Assembly (NCBI GenBank): GCA_037157565.1
Contig: JAZHRO010000026.1
Span: forward strand, 33,346,501 to 33,410,500
Direction of reading: 5' to 3'
From: Thalassia testudinum
Taxonomy: Eukaryota; Streptophyta; Magnoliopsida; Alismatales; Hydrocharitaceae
DNA length: 64,000 nucleotides
Position 1 is the stretch's first letter, and the number at the start of each line of letters is the position of its first letter. A program made the position numbers and the translations under genes. Shown one piece after another: positions 1-11,226 of the stretch. The notes under the pieces were generated by a model. It made no database searches, had not been told where the DNA came from, and saw nothing but the letters and a program-made list of their open reading frames with translations.

Positions 1-702
1 ACCTCTTCCACTCCAACAGTGCATGAACGGTAGGAGATCCTTAAGACCACCCTTAAGATCTCCTTTAAGAATTCACTCTCGTCAAGGCCCAGCCTTGACT
101 CCCGTGTTTGAACAGCAACCTAACCCCATCATTCTCTCTTCTGATTCTAAATCAAACTCTTCTTCTATCATGGCTCAGCCAGTTGAGGAAGAAAATAATA
201 TGGAGCACCAGCTCCAGCGACTCAACGACCTCTTCCAAAACTTTGTGCACCCACCGTAGCGTCCTATGATGCGGGACCATTATAATCCTGCTGCGGTGGC
301 CATCGAGCCTCGAGTCAGAATCCCAACTGGAGGACCTGATTCTGAATTAAAGCCCAACATGATTCATGCTATACCTAAATTCCATGGGCTTAATTCTGAA
401 GATCCCTTCCAGCACATCAAACGGCTAAAGCATCTGGCCCAAACTTTTGGGTCAGACGTGCAAAATCGGGATATTCTTCTCATGAAGATGTTCTCCTTTT
501 CTCTTATGGACAAGGTCGCTCATTGGTATCAAACTCAGACCCGGCCGATCAATAATTGGGAAGAACTTCAGTCCGAGTTCTTGAAAAAGTTCTTCCCTGT
601 TGGTCAAACCAACGCCTTGCGCCATCAGATTACACACTTCACCCAACAAACAGGGGAACCTCTCCATGAGGCATGGGATCGTTTTCAAGATCTCATGAGA
701 AA
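1..702 (+). pseudogene. Family-A Athila gag fragment (copy X), 3'-truncated by nested LTR
   Basis: This is the N-terminal half of an Athila-type Ty3/gypsy Gag, the capsid precursor of a retrotransposon. The start at 23 matches the start of the family-A gag at 4406 (M-x-G-R-R-S-L-R-P-P). The capsid region follows in the same frame, with the blocks IPKFHGLNSEDPFQHIK and FSLMDKVAHWYQTQ. A premature TAG at 257-259 replaces a CAG glutamine codon of the sister copies. The reading frame is cut just after the residues RFQDLMRK, where a family-A LTR begins (703). The remainder of this copy is not on the other side of the palindrome. Dead copy; upstream LTR and leader lie outside the window. Confidence 0.9.
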
Positions 703-1514
703 GATGAGAACCTCATCATGAGCCATAACTAGCTCATTTTGACCTAATACAAAGGATAAAAGCTCCTACATAACTCAAGGAAAGGCTTAACTCAGAGAAT
801 TCTGAGTTTAAGGAGAAAACAAGTCATAAGGGGTAAAAATGCAATTTTACCAGTATAATCTGCATACAGGGTAATTCAGGGCCCAAACATAGGTCAAAGC
901 AACTTAATAAGAATAAAAGTGGGATGAGATGATCTAGCAAGGGCTACAGCAATTCCAAGAAACTAAATGATAATCTGTAACCCTAAAACAACCCACTTCA
1001 ATTCACGAGGTTCGAGGCAAAGTAAAAATAGAATAAACCCTCTAAAATTCATAGAAAAATAATTTCTATGGTTTAGAACCTTTAATTTGGCCTTCAGAAC
1101 CCATTTTGACCTACATTGAGAACCATGCCCAATTAATAACTTAATTTGGGTTTTCGCATAAATTGACCGGTAAAACAAGGTTTAATATAGAAATGAAATT
1201 CACCATCAGATTCCTTAGGTCCTAATTAGTCATGTATAAAAACTTGAGCCTAAGAAGAAACCTCCTTGACCAACTTTACACTTTGGTCCTCATATATTTA
1301 CTTTTTGGCCCTCAACTTTTGAACCCTCACATTTTAGCCCCTAACTCTCCTTCGTTCTTTGCGTTCAGGTCCCCCCTGCAAAACCTGCCAACACCATGCT
1401 CCGGCGACCTTGCGCGGAGCATGGCGCCGCGCAGGGTGAGGGGGAGAGCCTGGCAAGTAAACCAGGGGTGCCCTACGTCGTCAGCCGTCGCAGGGACACC
1501 CCCCTGGTCGCTGT

Positions 1515-1557
1515 AACCCACCAGATCGGCCGTGCGAACGCACGGACGGTATGGGTT
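1515..1557 (+). repeat. U3 inverted repeat upstream of the TATA box (left arm)
   Basis: About 43 nt of imperfect dyad symmetry around CCGTGCG..CGCACGG. It is better preserved in the right arm (21636-21677) and in the third LTR (60597-60639), where it runs from ACCCATACCG to CGGTATGGTGGGT. In the left arm one outer stem has decayed. It lies about 70-110 bp upstream of the TATA box, so a promoter role is possible but unproven. Confidence 0.55.
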
Positions 1558-1580
1558 TCCATCTCCGGCGTCCTCCGGCG

Positions 1581-1601
1581 AGGGAGACACGTCGTCTCCC
1601 T
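1581..1601 (+). promoter_or_regulatory. Promoter dyad with ACGTC core, left LTR
   Basis: AGGGAGAC and GTCTCCCT form an 8-bp inverted repeat around ACGTC, 26 bp upstream of the TATA box. It is also present at 21591-21611 and 60553-60573. ACGT cores are typical plant bZIP binding sites; the role here is inferred from position and conservation only. Confidence 0.45.
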
Positions 1602-1626
1602 CCGCCTTCCTCCCTGTTTTGATCCC

Positions 1627-1634
1627 TATAAATA
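1627..1634 (+). promoter_or_regulatory. TATA box of left family-A LTR
   Basis: TATAAATA in the middle of the LTR, conserved at the matching place in the right arm and third LTR. It places the U3/R boundary roughly 30 bp downstream. Confidence 0.75.
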
Positions 1635-1879
1635 CCCCCCGTCGCTCCACCGACCTCGGCAGCTCGGATCTGACGGAGAAAACCCCCAACTTTCCTCTCC
1701 TCTCACTCCGGCAGACGCCCACCAGCTCCGGCGGTTCTTCCTCCTCCTCCTCTTCGCTCTGCCGCAATACCAGCAGCAGAGACTTCCTCCCCTGCTCTTC
1801 CCGCGCCACGCCGTACCCAGCTGGCGCCTCTCCGGCTCTCTGCTCGCCGCCGCCCCTTCCCCTGGGCATCTTCTTCTCC

Positions 1880-1904
1880 GGCGACAGTCGATACGACTGT
1901 CGCC
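1880..1904 (+). other. Conserved 11-bp stem-loop in transcribed LTR (left arm)
   Basis: GGCGACAGTCG and CGACTGTCGCC form a perfect 11-bp stem with a 3-nt loop, about 220 nt downstream of the expected start site. The same hairpin is at 21289-21313 and 60251-60275. It would be present in the R/U5 RNA. Its function is unknown; structures in this region can serve RNA dimerisation or packaging in retroelements. Confidence 0.55.
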
Positions 1905-3478
1905 CTGCCCCGGCCCCTTTCGTCTCCGTAGCTAGGTCAGAACTCCTCCCCATCTCCCCCTCTTTCTTTTCCTCACTGTCTTTTATTTGATTAAACCCTC
2001 GACCGCTCCTGTTCACCCTCACCTTCTCCGCCTCCGGCCATCCTCCGGCGAGCCGCTCCCATCACCTCAACAACCCACACGGCTCGCCGACCACCGCAGA
2101 ACCTCCGCCTCCTCATCCTGATCAACCCCTGCCCTTCCACTTCCCCCACATCACCCTCTGCAACCCCACCGAACAAACCCATCCTCCGACCCACAGTCCG
2201 ACCTAGGGCAGCCCCTGCACGCCGCCCCACGCCTCGCCACCACCCACACGAGCTTCGCCGCACTCTGGCGAAGCTCCCGGCACCTTCTGATTAGGCCGAG
2301 AGGCCGTTTTGCTGTGAACAGGCCACCCGACCTCCGCCGCCATTGCCGTGCAGAAGGAGCTGCTTCCGCCTGCAGCTGCAGGCGCCCCACGCCCAGATTC
2401 GACTCCCAGACCTTGCGAGGCATTTCGACAAAGCATCAGGCTCGCATCTGGGGCGAAGGCCTCGCGTGAAGCTGCGATCGCCCGCTGCTTTCTCCGCTGT
2501 GGGCGCTCAATTAGGGTGGGACATTTAGTCTCACCTCGGAAAAGTCTGAAGAGGCGCAGCGGTATAAGGCGCAAAAGTGCTGGAGGCTTACTGCCTCAGC
2601 ACACGGGGTGAGGTCCCCCACACCCGCCCGGTTACCCGGTCTCGTCCGCGCTCACGCCCCGCGGACCTGACTCGACCCGACTTAGACTGACCTGCACTCC
2701 TCGCCCACCACACACGCCGGTGGGCCTGGACCCGGGCGCGACCCGTACCCGACTACCCGGCAGCTCTGGGAGAGCTTTCCCAAGAGCGGATTCTGAGAGA
2801 GAGAGATGCGGGGGGGGGGAGGGTAGAGTAGGTTTTGTCCTCTGACATAAACTCTGAAGTGTGCAGGCACAGGTGAAGAAGAAGGACCGCGGAAGAAGAA
2901 GGAAGCTGAGGGAGACACTGTAGCAACAAACGGTTTAAGTCGTCTGATTGGAAAATCTGACGACGTCCTGAAGGGAAAAGAAGAAAGAAGAAGAGACGAC
3001 GTCCTGATAGGAAAAAGAAAGAAGAAAGAAGGAGATCTGAAGAACAACAGAAGAAGGCGAGGCAGAGGAGAACACAAAAGAACAAAGGAAGAGTAGGAAC
3101 AGCTAAAAGGAAAAGAAGAAAGAAAGGAAAAGAAGAAGAACAGGACCGCTCTGCAGAAGAAAAAGGAAGAGCAGGAACAGCTGAAAGAAAGAAGAAGAAC
3201 ATCACCACTGCAGATAAAGAAGAAGAAGATAACAGAAGATCTGAGACGAGGAGAAGCAAAGAGAAAAGAAGAAAAGACAACAAATTCTTTCTCTCTCTCT
3301 TTCTTTATTTTTGTAAAAGAAACTTGTACCCCTAGAATGCAACTTGCTCCCTGAGTTCGACCTCGGGAACTCTTTTATTTTCCGAGTAAAAAAATTATAT
3401 ATTTGAAATGATGGCAATAACTGGCTATACTACAACGCTATAACAATAAAACCCGGTTATATCTGTCTCTATCATTTT

Positions 3479-3496
3479 TGGCGCCGTTGCCGGGGA
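3479..3496 (+). other. Primer-binding site, tRNA-Asp type (left arm)
   Basis: TGGCGCCGTTGCCGGGGA lies four bases after the LTR end and is complementary to the 3' end of tRNA-Asp, the primer characteristic of Athila-type elements. It fixes the + orientation of this arm. Confidence 0.93.
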
Positions 3497-4405
3497 GCAA
3501 CGGCTATTCTAGAGGTAAACATTCCTGTTTCTTTTTAATTTCTGATAATCTCCTCTCTTTTGTGCAGAAAACTACAGGAAATCAAGAAGACAAGCAACCG
3601 CACGACAACCACTCCGAGGACAGGTAAATTTTTCCTCTCGCTATTAACCCCTAAACTCTAAAGAGGAAGAAAAGAAAAGAACAAGCAATATAGGGCTAAC
3701 CTGTCTTCCATACTTAGTAACCATAAAGAGTTGCATGTTTTCAACTCATTAGTCCTGCACACTATTAAGGGTATTTAAGGGCTAACACATTCTTGCTTGA
3801 GCCCTAATTACCCAACAAAGAACTAACTGGACCAAGTAGAGCCAACATAAGATTCAACAGTAGGGTTTTAGAGACACACTACTTAAATCAAGAATGGAGA
3901 AAATCCAAAAGAAGTGTGCCTAAACCATTGATTGAAAATACCTATTCAAAAGAAAACTTAAAACAATTGGCTCTCTAAACACTTGAACCCTAAAAGACAA
4001 GACCTAAAAGCTCTCAAAGAAAACAAGAGGTAAAGTTGACCCCTTGGGTCAACCAACCTTAAATTAGGTCACTCTTTGCACTTAAAAGACTAAAGTTCAA
4101 GTGAAACCTTAAGCACCCTGATCTTAAAATTGGTAGACTTAAGAGGTCAAGATCCCCATTCTGGTCTACCTGGAATCGCAGTGACAAGAGAGGTCGGGTG
4201 GGGGAAACCCTGTAACCCGTGGGGACGCTCTACCGTGTAGGGGTCTTCGCGGGACTCTCCCTCTCTGGCTGCCCAGGTAATTCTCAGGTGGACGATCTTT
4301 CTGATCAAGGGGTCCATCTGCCCCGCACCTCTATAGTCACCCAACACATTTTTGGGTGTCTTGATTGGGTCCAGCACCTTCTAAACTTACCTCTTCCAAC
4401 AGTGC
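3497..4405 (+). other. Untranslated leader with conserved pre-gag block (left arm)
   Basis: About 0.9 kb between the primer-binding site and gag with no credible coding frame. The last 250 nt (about 4135-4390) contain a block shared with 18780-19035, with the old family-A leader (57770-58015) and, more weakly, with family C (53910-54100). Shared pieces include GTGACAAGAGAGGTCGGGT and, nearer gag, TTTTTGGGTGTCTTGATTGG. A cis-acting packaging or translation signal is a reasonable inference, not shown. Confidence 0.7.
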
Positions 4406-7400
4406 ATGTACGGAAGGAGGTCCCTAAGACCACCCTTAAGACCTCCTTTAGAAATTCGCTCTCGTCAAGGCCAAGCCTCGACGCCCGTGTTTGTGCAGCA
4501 ACACCCTCACATTATTCTCTCTTCTGATTCAGAACCAAGTTCTTCTTCTTCCCCCATCATGGCTCAGCCAGTTGAGGAAGAAAATAATCTGGAACACCAG
4601 CTCCAGCGACTCAATGACCTCTTCCAAAATTTCGTGCACCCACCACAGCGTCCTATGATGCGGGACCACTACAATCCTGCTGCGGTGGCCATTGAGCCTC
4701 GAGTCAGAATCCCGACTGGAGGACCTGATTCCGAATTAAAGGCCAACATGATTCATGCTATACCTAAATTCCATGGGCTTAATTCTGAAGATCCCTTCCA
4801 GCACATCAAACAGCTAAAGCATCTGGCCCACACTTTTGGATCAGATGCGCAAAATCGGGATATTCTTCTCATGAAGATGTTCTCCTTTTCTCTTATGGAC
4901 AAGGCCGCCCATTGGTATCAAACTCAGACCCGGCCGATCAACACTTGGGAAGAACTTCAATCCGAGTTTTTGAAAAAGTTTTTTCCCGTTGGTCGGACCA
5001 ACGCCTTGCGCCATCAGATCACACACTTCACTCAACAATCAGGAGAACCTCTCCATGAGGCATGGGATCGTTTTTAGGATCTCATGAGAAAGTGCCCCCA
5101 TCACGGAGTTCCTAAATGGGAGCAAGTCCAATCTTTTTACCAGGGACTCCGTGAGGACATCCGCCTTTTCGTCAATGCAACTTGCGGAGGAAACATCATG
5201 GGTCAACATGAAGACACCGTATGGGAGATTCTCGAAAACATGTGCGAGAACTCCATCAACAATGACTCCATGGGATTATTCGACAGGACGAATACCCGCG
5301 CAGCGACGAATCTTAAGGGAGCACATGAGACGCAGGGCCTGTCCGCATCAGTCGACCTGGAATTAATGGCCAGTCGATTGGACAAGGTCTCAATCATTGA
5401 AAAGAAGGTGGATGAGCTGACTCAGCACTTGCAGCGAGCCACCTCCGCGCGTAACTCCTTTGTACAACCTCCTTCCACACAGGAGACTGTGCAAAACATC
5501 CTCCACCGATCTTCCCCTGGGATGGACCCATATCCATCCCCATCTGATTCTTGGATCAGAGGATCATTCGATCCTGTCTACACCAGCCGGGGGAACTCCA
5601 TTCCCCCTTTCCCTGATTCTCAGGAGGTTCCTCAGACCTGCGAGGACCTCAACGCCATCCAGAATGACCCATTCTCCAACACTTACAATCCTGGATGGCG
5701 AAACCATCCCAATTTTCAGTGGGCGGGAAATTCCCAAACCCAAAGACCACCTTTTCAGTCCCGCCCATAGCCCTCTCGTCATTACCAGCCGCCTCAGCCT
5801 CGGCCCAACCCTACTTATCCATCAGGGCCAAATCAGGATCAAATGTCCCTAATCCTTCAGACTCTGGCTGACATTCAAAAAACGAATGCGGCTATTCAAA
5901 AACAGCACAAGGACGAGCTTACAGAAGTTAAAACTCAACTGGCCCAGTTGGCAAATTCTCGCCAGCCAGGCACACTCCCTTCCCAACCTCTTCCTAACCC
6001 AAATAACGTGCCAACCCAGAAGCGCGTTATGAATCCAAATTTAGGCCACGCTCAATGGATTTATCAGGCCCCTACTGCGCCATCTCCAGACGAGATGGAA
6101 GCCTCAACTTCTTATGCGGGATTTCAGCAGCAGCCACCCCTCTTACCAAACCCAAACCAAAATCAGGCCGGATTAAATTCTGTAACAACACGTAGTGGTA
6201 AAACAACTCAAGACCCGCATTATCCAAACCACTCCAAGCCTGATAACCATGACCCTAGGATAGTTATCCAAGATACCGCTGTTCCGGATCCACAACCTGG
6301 ACCTATCCTAGAAGAACCAACCAAGATCCCGTTTCCCGAGGCCCTGACCAAGGGAAAGAAGACCACCAAACCCGTGGCCCCTGAGGAGGACCTAGTCAAG
6401 CTCTTTGAGCAGGTCCACATAAACATCCCCTTGATGGATGCAATCCGCCACGTACCAGCTTACGCACGATTTCTAAAGAATATATGTACACCCCAGCGTA
6501 AGCCGCGAACCAAGGGAGGGAGCCCAATTGTTCTGTCAGAGCAAGCCAGCTCTGTAATCCTTAGTAGGCTCCCACCCAAGGCAAAAGATCCTGGGACTCC
6601 CCTGATTTCCTGTAAGATAGGTGGTACCCAATTTGATAGAGCATTGTTAGACTTGGGTGCATCCATAAACCTGATACCCACATCCTTACTTGACCATCTA
6701 GAAGAATCTGAGCTAAAACCAACCGAGGTGACATTACAATTAGCAGATCGATCTATAAAGTCACCAAAAGGGATTCTCGAGGATGTTATTGTAAGAGTGA
6801 GGGATTTCTATTTTCCAGTGGACTTTATAGTCTTAGATATGGATGCACCTGAGAACCCTAGGGATACACCAATCATTCTAGGGAGACCTTTCTTGGCTAC
6901 TGCTAGAGCCAACATCAGCTGTGAGGAGGGCCAAATAGAGCTTAAGTTTGGAGATCAAACACTAAAAATTGATATATTTAAGGCCCAACAAGGAATTAAT
7001 TGCGGCGTCATCGAACAAATTTGTGACATCAAGACTTTGGTTGATGAATCACACCTCCAGAATGACTCGATTATGCCTCATCAACCACAGAAGGATCTTG
7101 ACTCGCAAACAGAGGAGTCGAATCCAGATATGAACAACCCAGTAACTCCCACCCTTGAACCTCACATCTATACTGAACCACCCGCTGTTGCTGAAAACCC
7201 CATCCTCGAACTGAAACCCCTTCCTGCTCACTTGAAATACGTCTTTTTGGGTTCTAATCAGACCCTTCCTGTGATTATCAATTCCAACCTCACTCCTGAA
7301 CAGGAATCCCGTCTGATTGTTGTCCTCCAGCAACATCGTAGAGCCATCGGATGGACTCTCGATGATTTGACTGGAATAAGTCCCTCTTATTGTACTCATC

Positions 7401-10105
7401 ATATCTATTCAGAAGAGGGCACACGACCTTCTCGTGAAATGCAGAGACGCTTAAACCCCAATCTGCAGGAGGTCGTGAAAAAGGAGATCATCAAGTGGTT
7501 AGATGCCGGGATCATCTACCCGATCTCTGATAGTCGTTGGGTGAGCCCAATTCAGGTCGTGCCCAAGAAGGCAGGACTCACCACTATAATGACTGAGACC
7601 GGAGAAATCATTCCTACCCGATTAGCCAACTCGTGGAGAGTCTGTATAGATTATCGCCGACTCAATTCCTCCACGAAGAAGGATCATTTCCCACTACCCT
7701 TCATTGATCAAATTCTCGAAAAACTTGCGGGAAATAGGTTCTTCTGCTTTCTTGACGGGTACTCCGGTTATAACCAGGTGGCAATCCATCCTGAGGACCA
7801 AGAAAAGACCACGTTCACCTGCCCCTTTGGAACATACGCCTTCCGAAGGATGCCTTTCGGTCTTTGCAATGCACCCGCTACTTTTCAGCGATGCATGCTT
7901 GCCATATTCTCAGATATGGTAGGTGATTATCTGGAAGTCTTCATGGATGACTTTTCAGTTTTCGGAGCATCATTCGACGATTGCCTCCAACACTTGGTCC
8001 AGATACTCAGGCGGTGCATCGATGTGAATTTGGTTCTTTCCTGGGAAAAGAGCCATTTCATGGTGCCTGAGGGAATTGTCCTGGGACACTCAATTTCGGA
8101 GAAAGGTATCTAAGTGGATCGAGCTAAGGTTAATCTGATTTCTCACCTTCCTATGCCTAGCTCGATCAGGGACATCCGTTCCTTTTTAGGGCATGTCGGT
8201 TTTTATCGACGATTTATCCCTGATTTTTCAAAAATCGCACGCCCCCTGACCACTCTTCTCTCCAAGGATGTTCCTTTCGAAATTTCCAAGGAATGCACTC
8301 AAGCATTTGAAATCCTGCGTGACCGAGTCACCCAAGCCCCGATCCTACAGCCCCCTGATTGGTCTCAACCCTTTGAGATCATGTGCGATGCATCCGACTT
8401 TGCTGTAGGAGCGGTTTTGGGGCAGAAAATTGACAGGAAACCTGTGGCCATTTACTACGCCAGCAAAACACTCGATGAGGCTCAGCGTAACTATACGGTT
8501 ACTGAGAAAGAGCTACTAGCTGTAGTATTTGCCCTAGAAAAGTTCAGATCGTACCTTCTGGGTTCCCGTGTCATCATATACTCGGATCACTCAGCTGTGA
8601 GGCATCTCCTTGCAAAGAAGGACGCGAAACCTCGATTAATCCGATGGATCTTGCTGTTGCAAGAATTTGACCTTGAGATTCGCGACAAAGCGGGAAAGCA
8701 GAACGTGGTAGCTGATCACTTGTCCCGTCTTCCTTCTGAAATAATTGACCCTTCCGGACCCATCACTGAGCATTTTCCCGATGAGCACCTGCTGACTATT
8801 GGTACTAGCCTTCCATGGTTTGCTAATGTAGTAAATTACTTGGCATCTCATCAGATCCCGTCCGATTGGCCGAAGGCCAAGAAAGACAAATTACGCTCCG
8901 ATGCCAAGTATTACATTTGGGAAGACCCGTACCTCTTCCGCATAGGTGCCGATCAGATCATCCGGAGATGTGTCCCGGAAGGGGAATTCAACAATATCCT
9001 CTCTTTCTGCCATGACCAGGCATGCGGTGGCCATTTTGCCGGGCATAAAACCGCATCAAAAGTCCTCCAGTGCGGCTTTTACTGGCCCACACTGTTCAAA
9101 GACGCATACAATCACTGCAAGGCATGCAGTCGTTGCCAGACTTTGGGCAACATGAGCCATCGCGACATGATGCCTATGCAACCGATTCTAGTATGCGAAA
9201 TCTTTGATGTTTGGGGGATTGATTTTATGGGCCCCTTTCCTGTTTCGGATGGTTTCGAATACATTCTGTTGGCTGTGGACTACGTGTCCAAATGGATCGA
9301 AGCCATACCGACCCGAACCTGTGATCACAAAATCGTTCTCAAATTCATTCATCAACACATTTTCTCAAGGTTCGGGATTCCTCGTGCAATAATCTCTGAT
9401 GGGGGGACCCATTTCACAAATGCTCAGTTTAGGTCACTGATGACCAAATACGGGGTGTCTCACCGAATCTCTACTCCTTACCACCCCCAAACTAATGGTC
9501 TAGCTGAGCTGTCTAATCGGGAGATCAAGAAAATCCTGCAAGTCACTGTTCGACCTGACAGGAAGGACTGGTCGTCCCGACTTCTGGAAGCATTGTGGGC
9601 CTATAGGACCGCCCACAAGACCCAATTGGGCATGTCTCCCTTTAGACTGGTGTACGGAAAGGCATGCCACCTTCCCATAGAACTGGAGCATAAAGCCTAT
9701 TGGGCAGTACGGAACTGTAATCTAGATCTTTCCAAGGCTGGGACCCACAGAAAACTCCAAATCAGCGAGATCGATGAATTACGCCTAGACGCGTACGAGA
9801 ACTCGCAAATCTACAAGGAGCGGGTTAAAGCCTTCCACGACAAACACATCTCGAGAAAGATCTTTCATCCTGGTCAAAAGGTCCTACTCTTTGATGCCCG
9901 ACTAAAACTCTTCCCAGGAAAACTGAGATCCAAGTGGGTCGGACCATATTTGGTCCGACAGGTTTTTGGAAATGGAGCAATCGAAATCAGTCCACTCAGC
10001 CACGATTCTGAACCTTTCATTGTGAACGGTCAGAGACTCAAGCCGTTCATTGATGTAACTTCTACTGATTTGGCTGAAGCATCTTATATCCTCCTTTCCC
10101 CTTGA
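4406..10105 (+). pseudogene. Family-A Athila gag-pol polyprotein, left arm, three stops
   Basis: One continuous 1899-codon frame encodes Gag and Pol of an Athila-type Ty3/gypsy element. Domains in order: capsid (about residues 115-225), proline-rich linker, aspartic protease with D-L-G-A-S near 750, reverse transcriptase with VCIDYRRLN near 1080 and FMDD near 1179, RNase H near 1325-1450, integrase with a zinc-binding H..H..C..C region near 1530-1585, DDE residues in GIDFMGP, ISDGG and SNREIK, and a GPY/F-like tail [10 protein letters not shown]. Premature stops at 5075 (TAG), 5768 (TAG) and 8111 (TAA) each replace a glutamine codon that is intact in the right arm. No CCHC zinc knuckle is visible in Gag. 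The frame is otherwise undisturbed, so it is a young but dead copy. Confidence 0.95.
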
Positions 10106-10377
10106 GCTTATTGCGCCCAGCCGATGGCGTAAAACTCAGCGCTTAACGGGAGGCAGCCCGTCATTCTCTTTGAAAACCTGAAACTTGTTCTGACACCTTT
10201 TTGCACTTGAAGTTCACACTTTAAGACAGCCGACTCCACCTCAGGTGCGTGCATCTGAGATTAGAAATCGTCCGCAACAGTCACCCCGACCCATTCACTC
10301 ATCCAAATTTCTGTCTTAAGGAATGAACTAAGTTAAATAACAACCCCCTAGGTTACAATGAGGACATTGCAAATCTT

Positions 10378-10397
10378 AGGCATGGGGGGGGGTATGA
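10378..10397 (+). other. Internal polypurine-tract-like motif (left arm)
   Basis: AGGCAT followed by nine G and TATGA closely resembles the terminal polypurine tract adjoining the LTR at 61454-61469 (AGGCATGGGGGTA then TGATGAG). Repeated at 12774-12793 and 62712-62729. Possible second plus-strand primer, inferred. Confidence 0.55.
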
Positions 10398-11070
10398 AAG
10401 TGCAAAACTTGTAAGAAAAGGTTTCAAACAAAGAAATTCACATATGCCAAAAACACCATAAAAATTAAAAAAAAATTTTCGAAAAAGAATAAAAGGAGAA
10501 GGAAATTTTGTGAAGGAGAAAAGAAACAAAATGAAAAAGGAGCACAAAATTATGAGAAAAGGTGATAGTCATTAGTAAGGAACTAAGGAATTAACCTAAG
10601 TTCTAGACCTCATTCAAGAAAATAACTGAAAAGTGCACAATGAGATTAGTAAGAATGCAAACCTTAGGCATTCTTGAATAGACTCTTAGTACCCATTAAG
10701 ATCTGGACACTCCTCAAGAGGTTGAGGAAAATGAAAAGCTGAAGTATTAGGTCTAAGGCTTAGGGAGTATTTGGCCTCGTTAACTAATTTTTGGTTTACG
10801 GGACTCAGTAACCTAAGCACCCTAACCTCACACACAGCCTGGTTCAGTAAGCGTAAAAATCAGAATCACGCAGAAGCGTCGCAAAATTCTGAAAAGAACA
10901 CCTAGAATAGGAGCGGCCGATCAACACAAGTTGATTTGGACGAGTTCCCAGCGCGGAGAGGCGGGAAATCCCCTCGAAGATGCGTAACAAAATATCATCT
11001 CCTCGGTGCTTGTCTCTTAGGATATTTACATATCCTACTGGGGGCATGTAAGCACTCTGCTGGTTCAGAT

Positions 11071-11226
11071 TCCATGGATGGCATTATCTCGAAGTGTCAA
11101 TTGCCAGGGTCTGGATTCGGCCACGGAACACCATGGATGGGATTATCTCGAAATCTCAATAGCCAGGGTTCCGGGGGTTGCCATGGGCGGTGCTATCTCG
11201 AAGCATCGATCGCCAGGAACCCTTGA
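11071..11226 (+). repeat. Three degenerate tandem units in the 3' UTR (left arm)
   Basis: Three units of about 50-59 bp, each opening with CCATGG and carrying TATCTCGAA and then GCCAGG. The same array is at 11945-12100 in the right arm and 61890-62045 in the third copy, always in the same element orientation. Confidence 0.75.

Larger units (their letters stand above)
703..3474 (+). repeat. Family-A LTR, left arm (5' LTR)
   Basis: LTR of about 2.77 kb. Its start matches the intact TGATGAGAACC terminus seen at 22490 and 61453, but the first one or two bases are missing at the junction with the gag flank. It ends CTATCA at 3474, followed by TTTT and the primer-binding site. A TATA box lies at 1627-1634. 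The part downstream of the TATA box is very GC-rich, then becomes a purine-rich tract (about 2870-3290). Several long frames in this GC-rich part are not recognisable proteins. Confidence 0.9.

Noticed and set aside
1327..2022. Long overlapping frames (up to 231 codons) on both strands in the GC-rich family-A LTR, also at 21171-21827 and 60225-60842
   Set aside because: They lie in LTR sequence around the TATA box, overlap on both strands, have low-complexity Arg/Gly/Pro/Ser composition and are not kept open in the same frame between copies.
4219..4527. 102-codon frame overlapping the gag start (mirrored at 18644-18952)
   Set aside because: It is identical only because the arms are near-identical. 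The old A copy lacks its start, so no evidence of coding; it overlaps the conserved leader block.
11071..11226. CRISPR-like or satellite array
   Set aside because: Only three degenerate adjacent units in a retrotransposon UTR of a plant genome; no spacer-repeat alternation.
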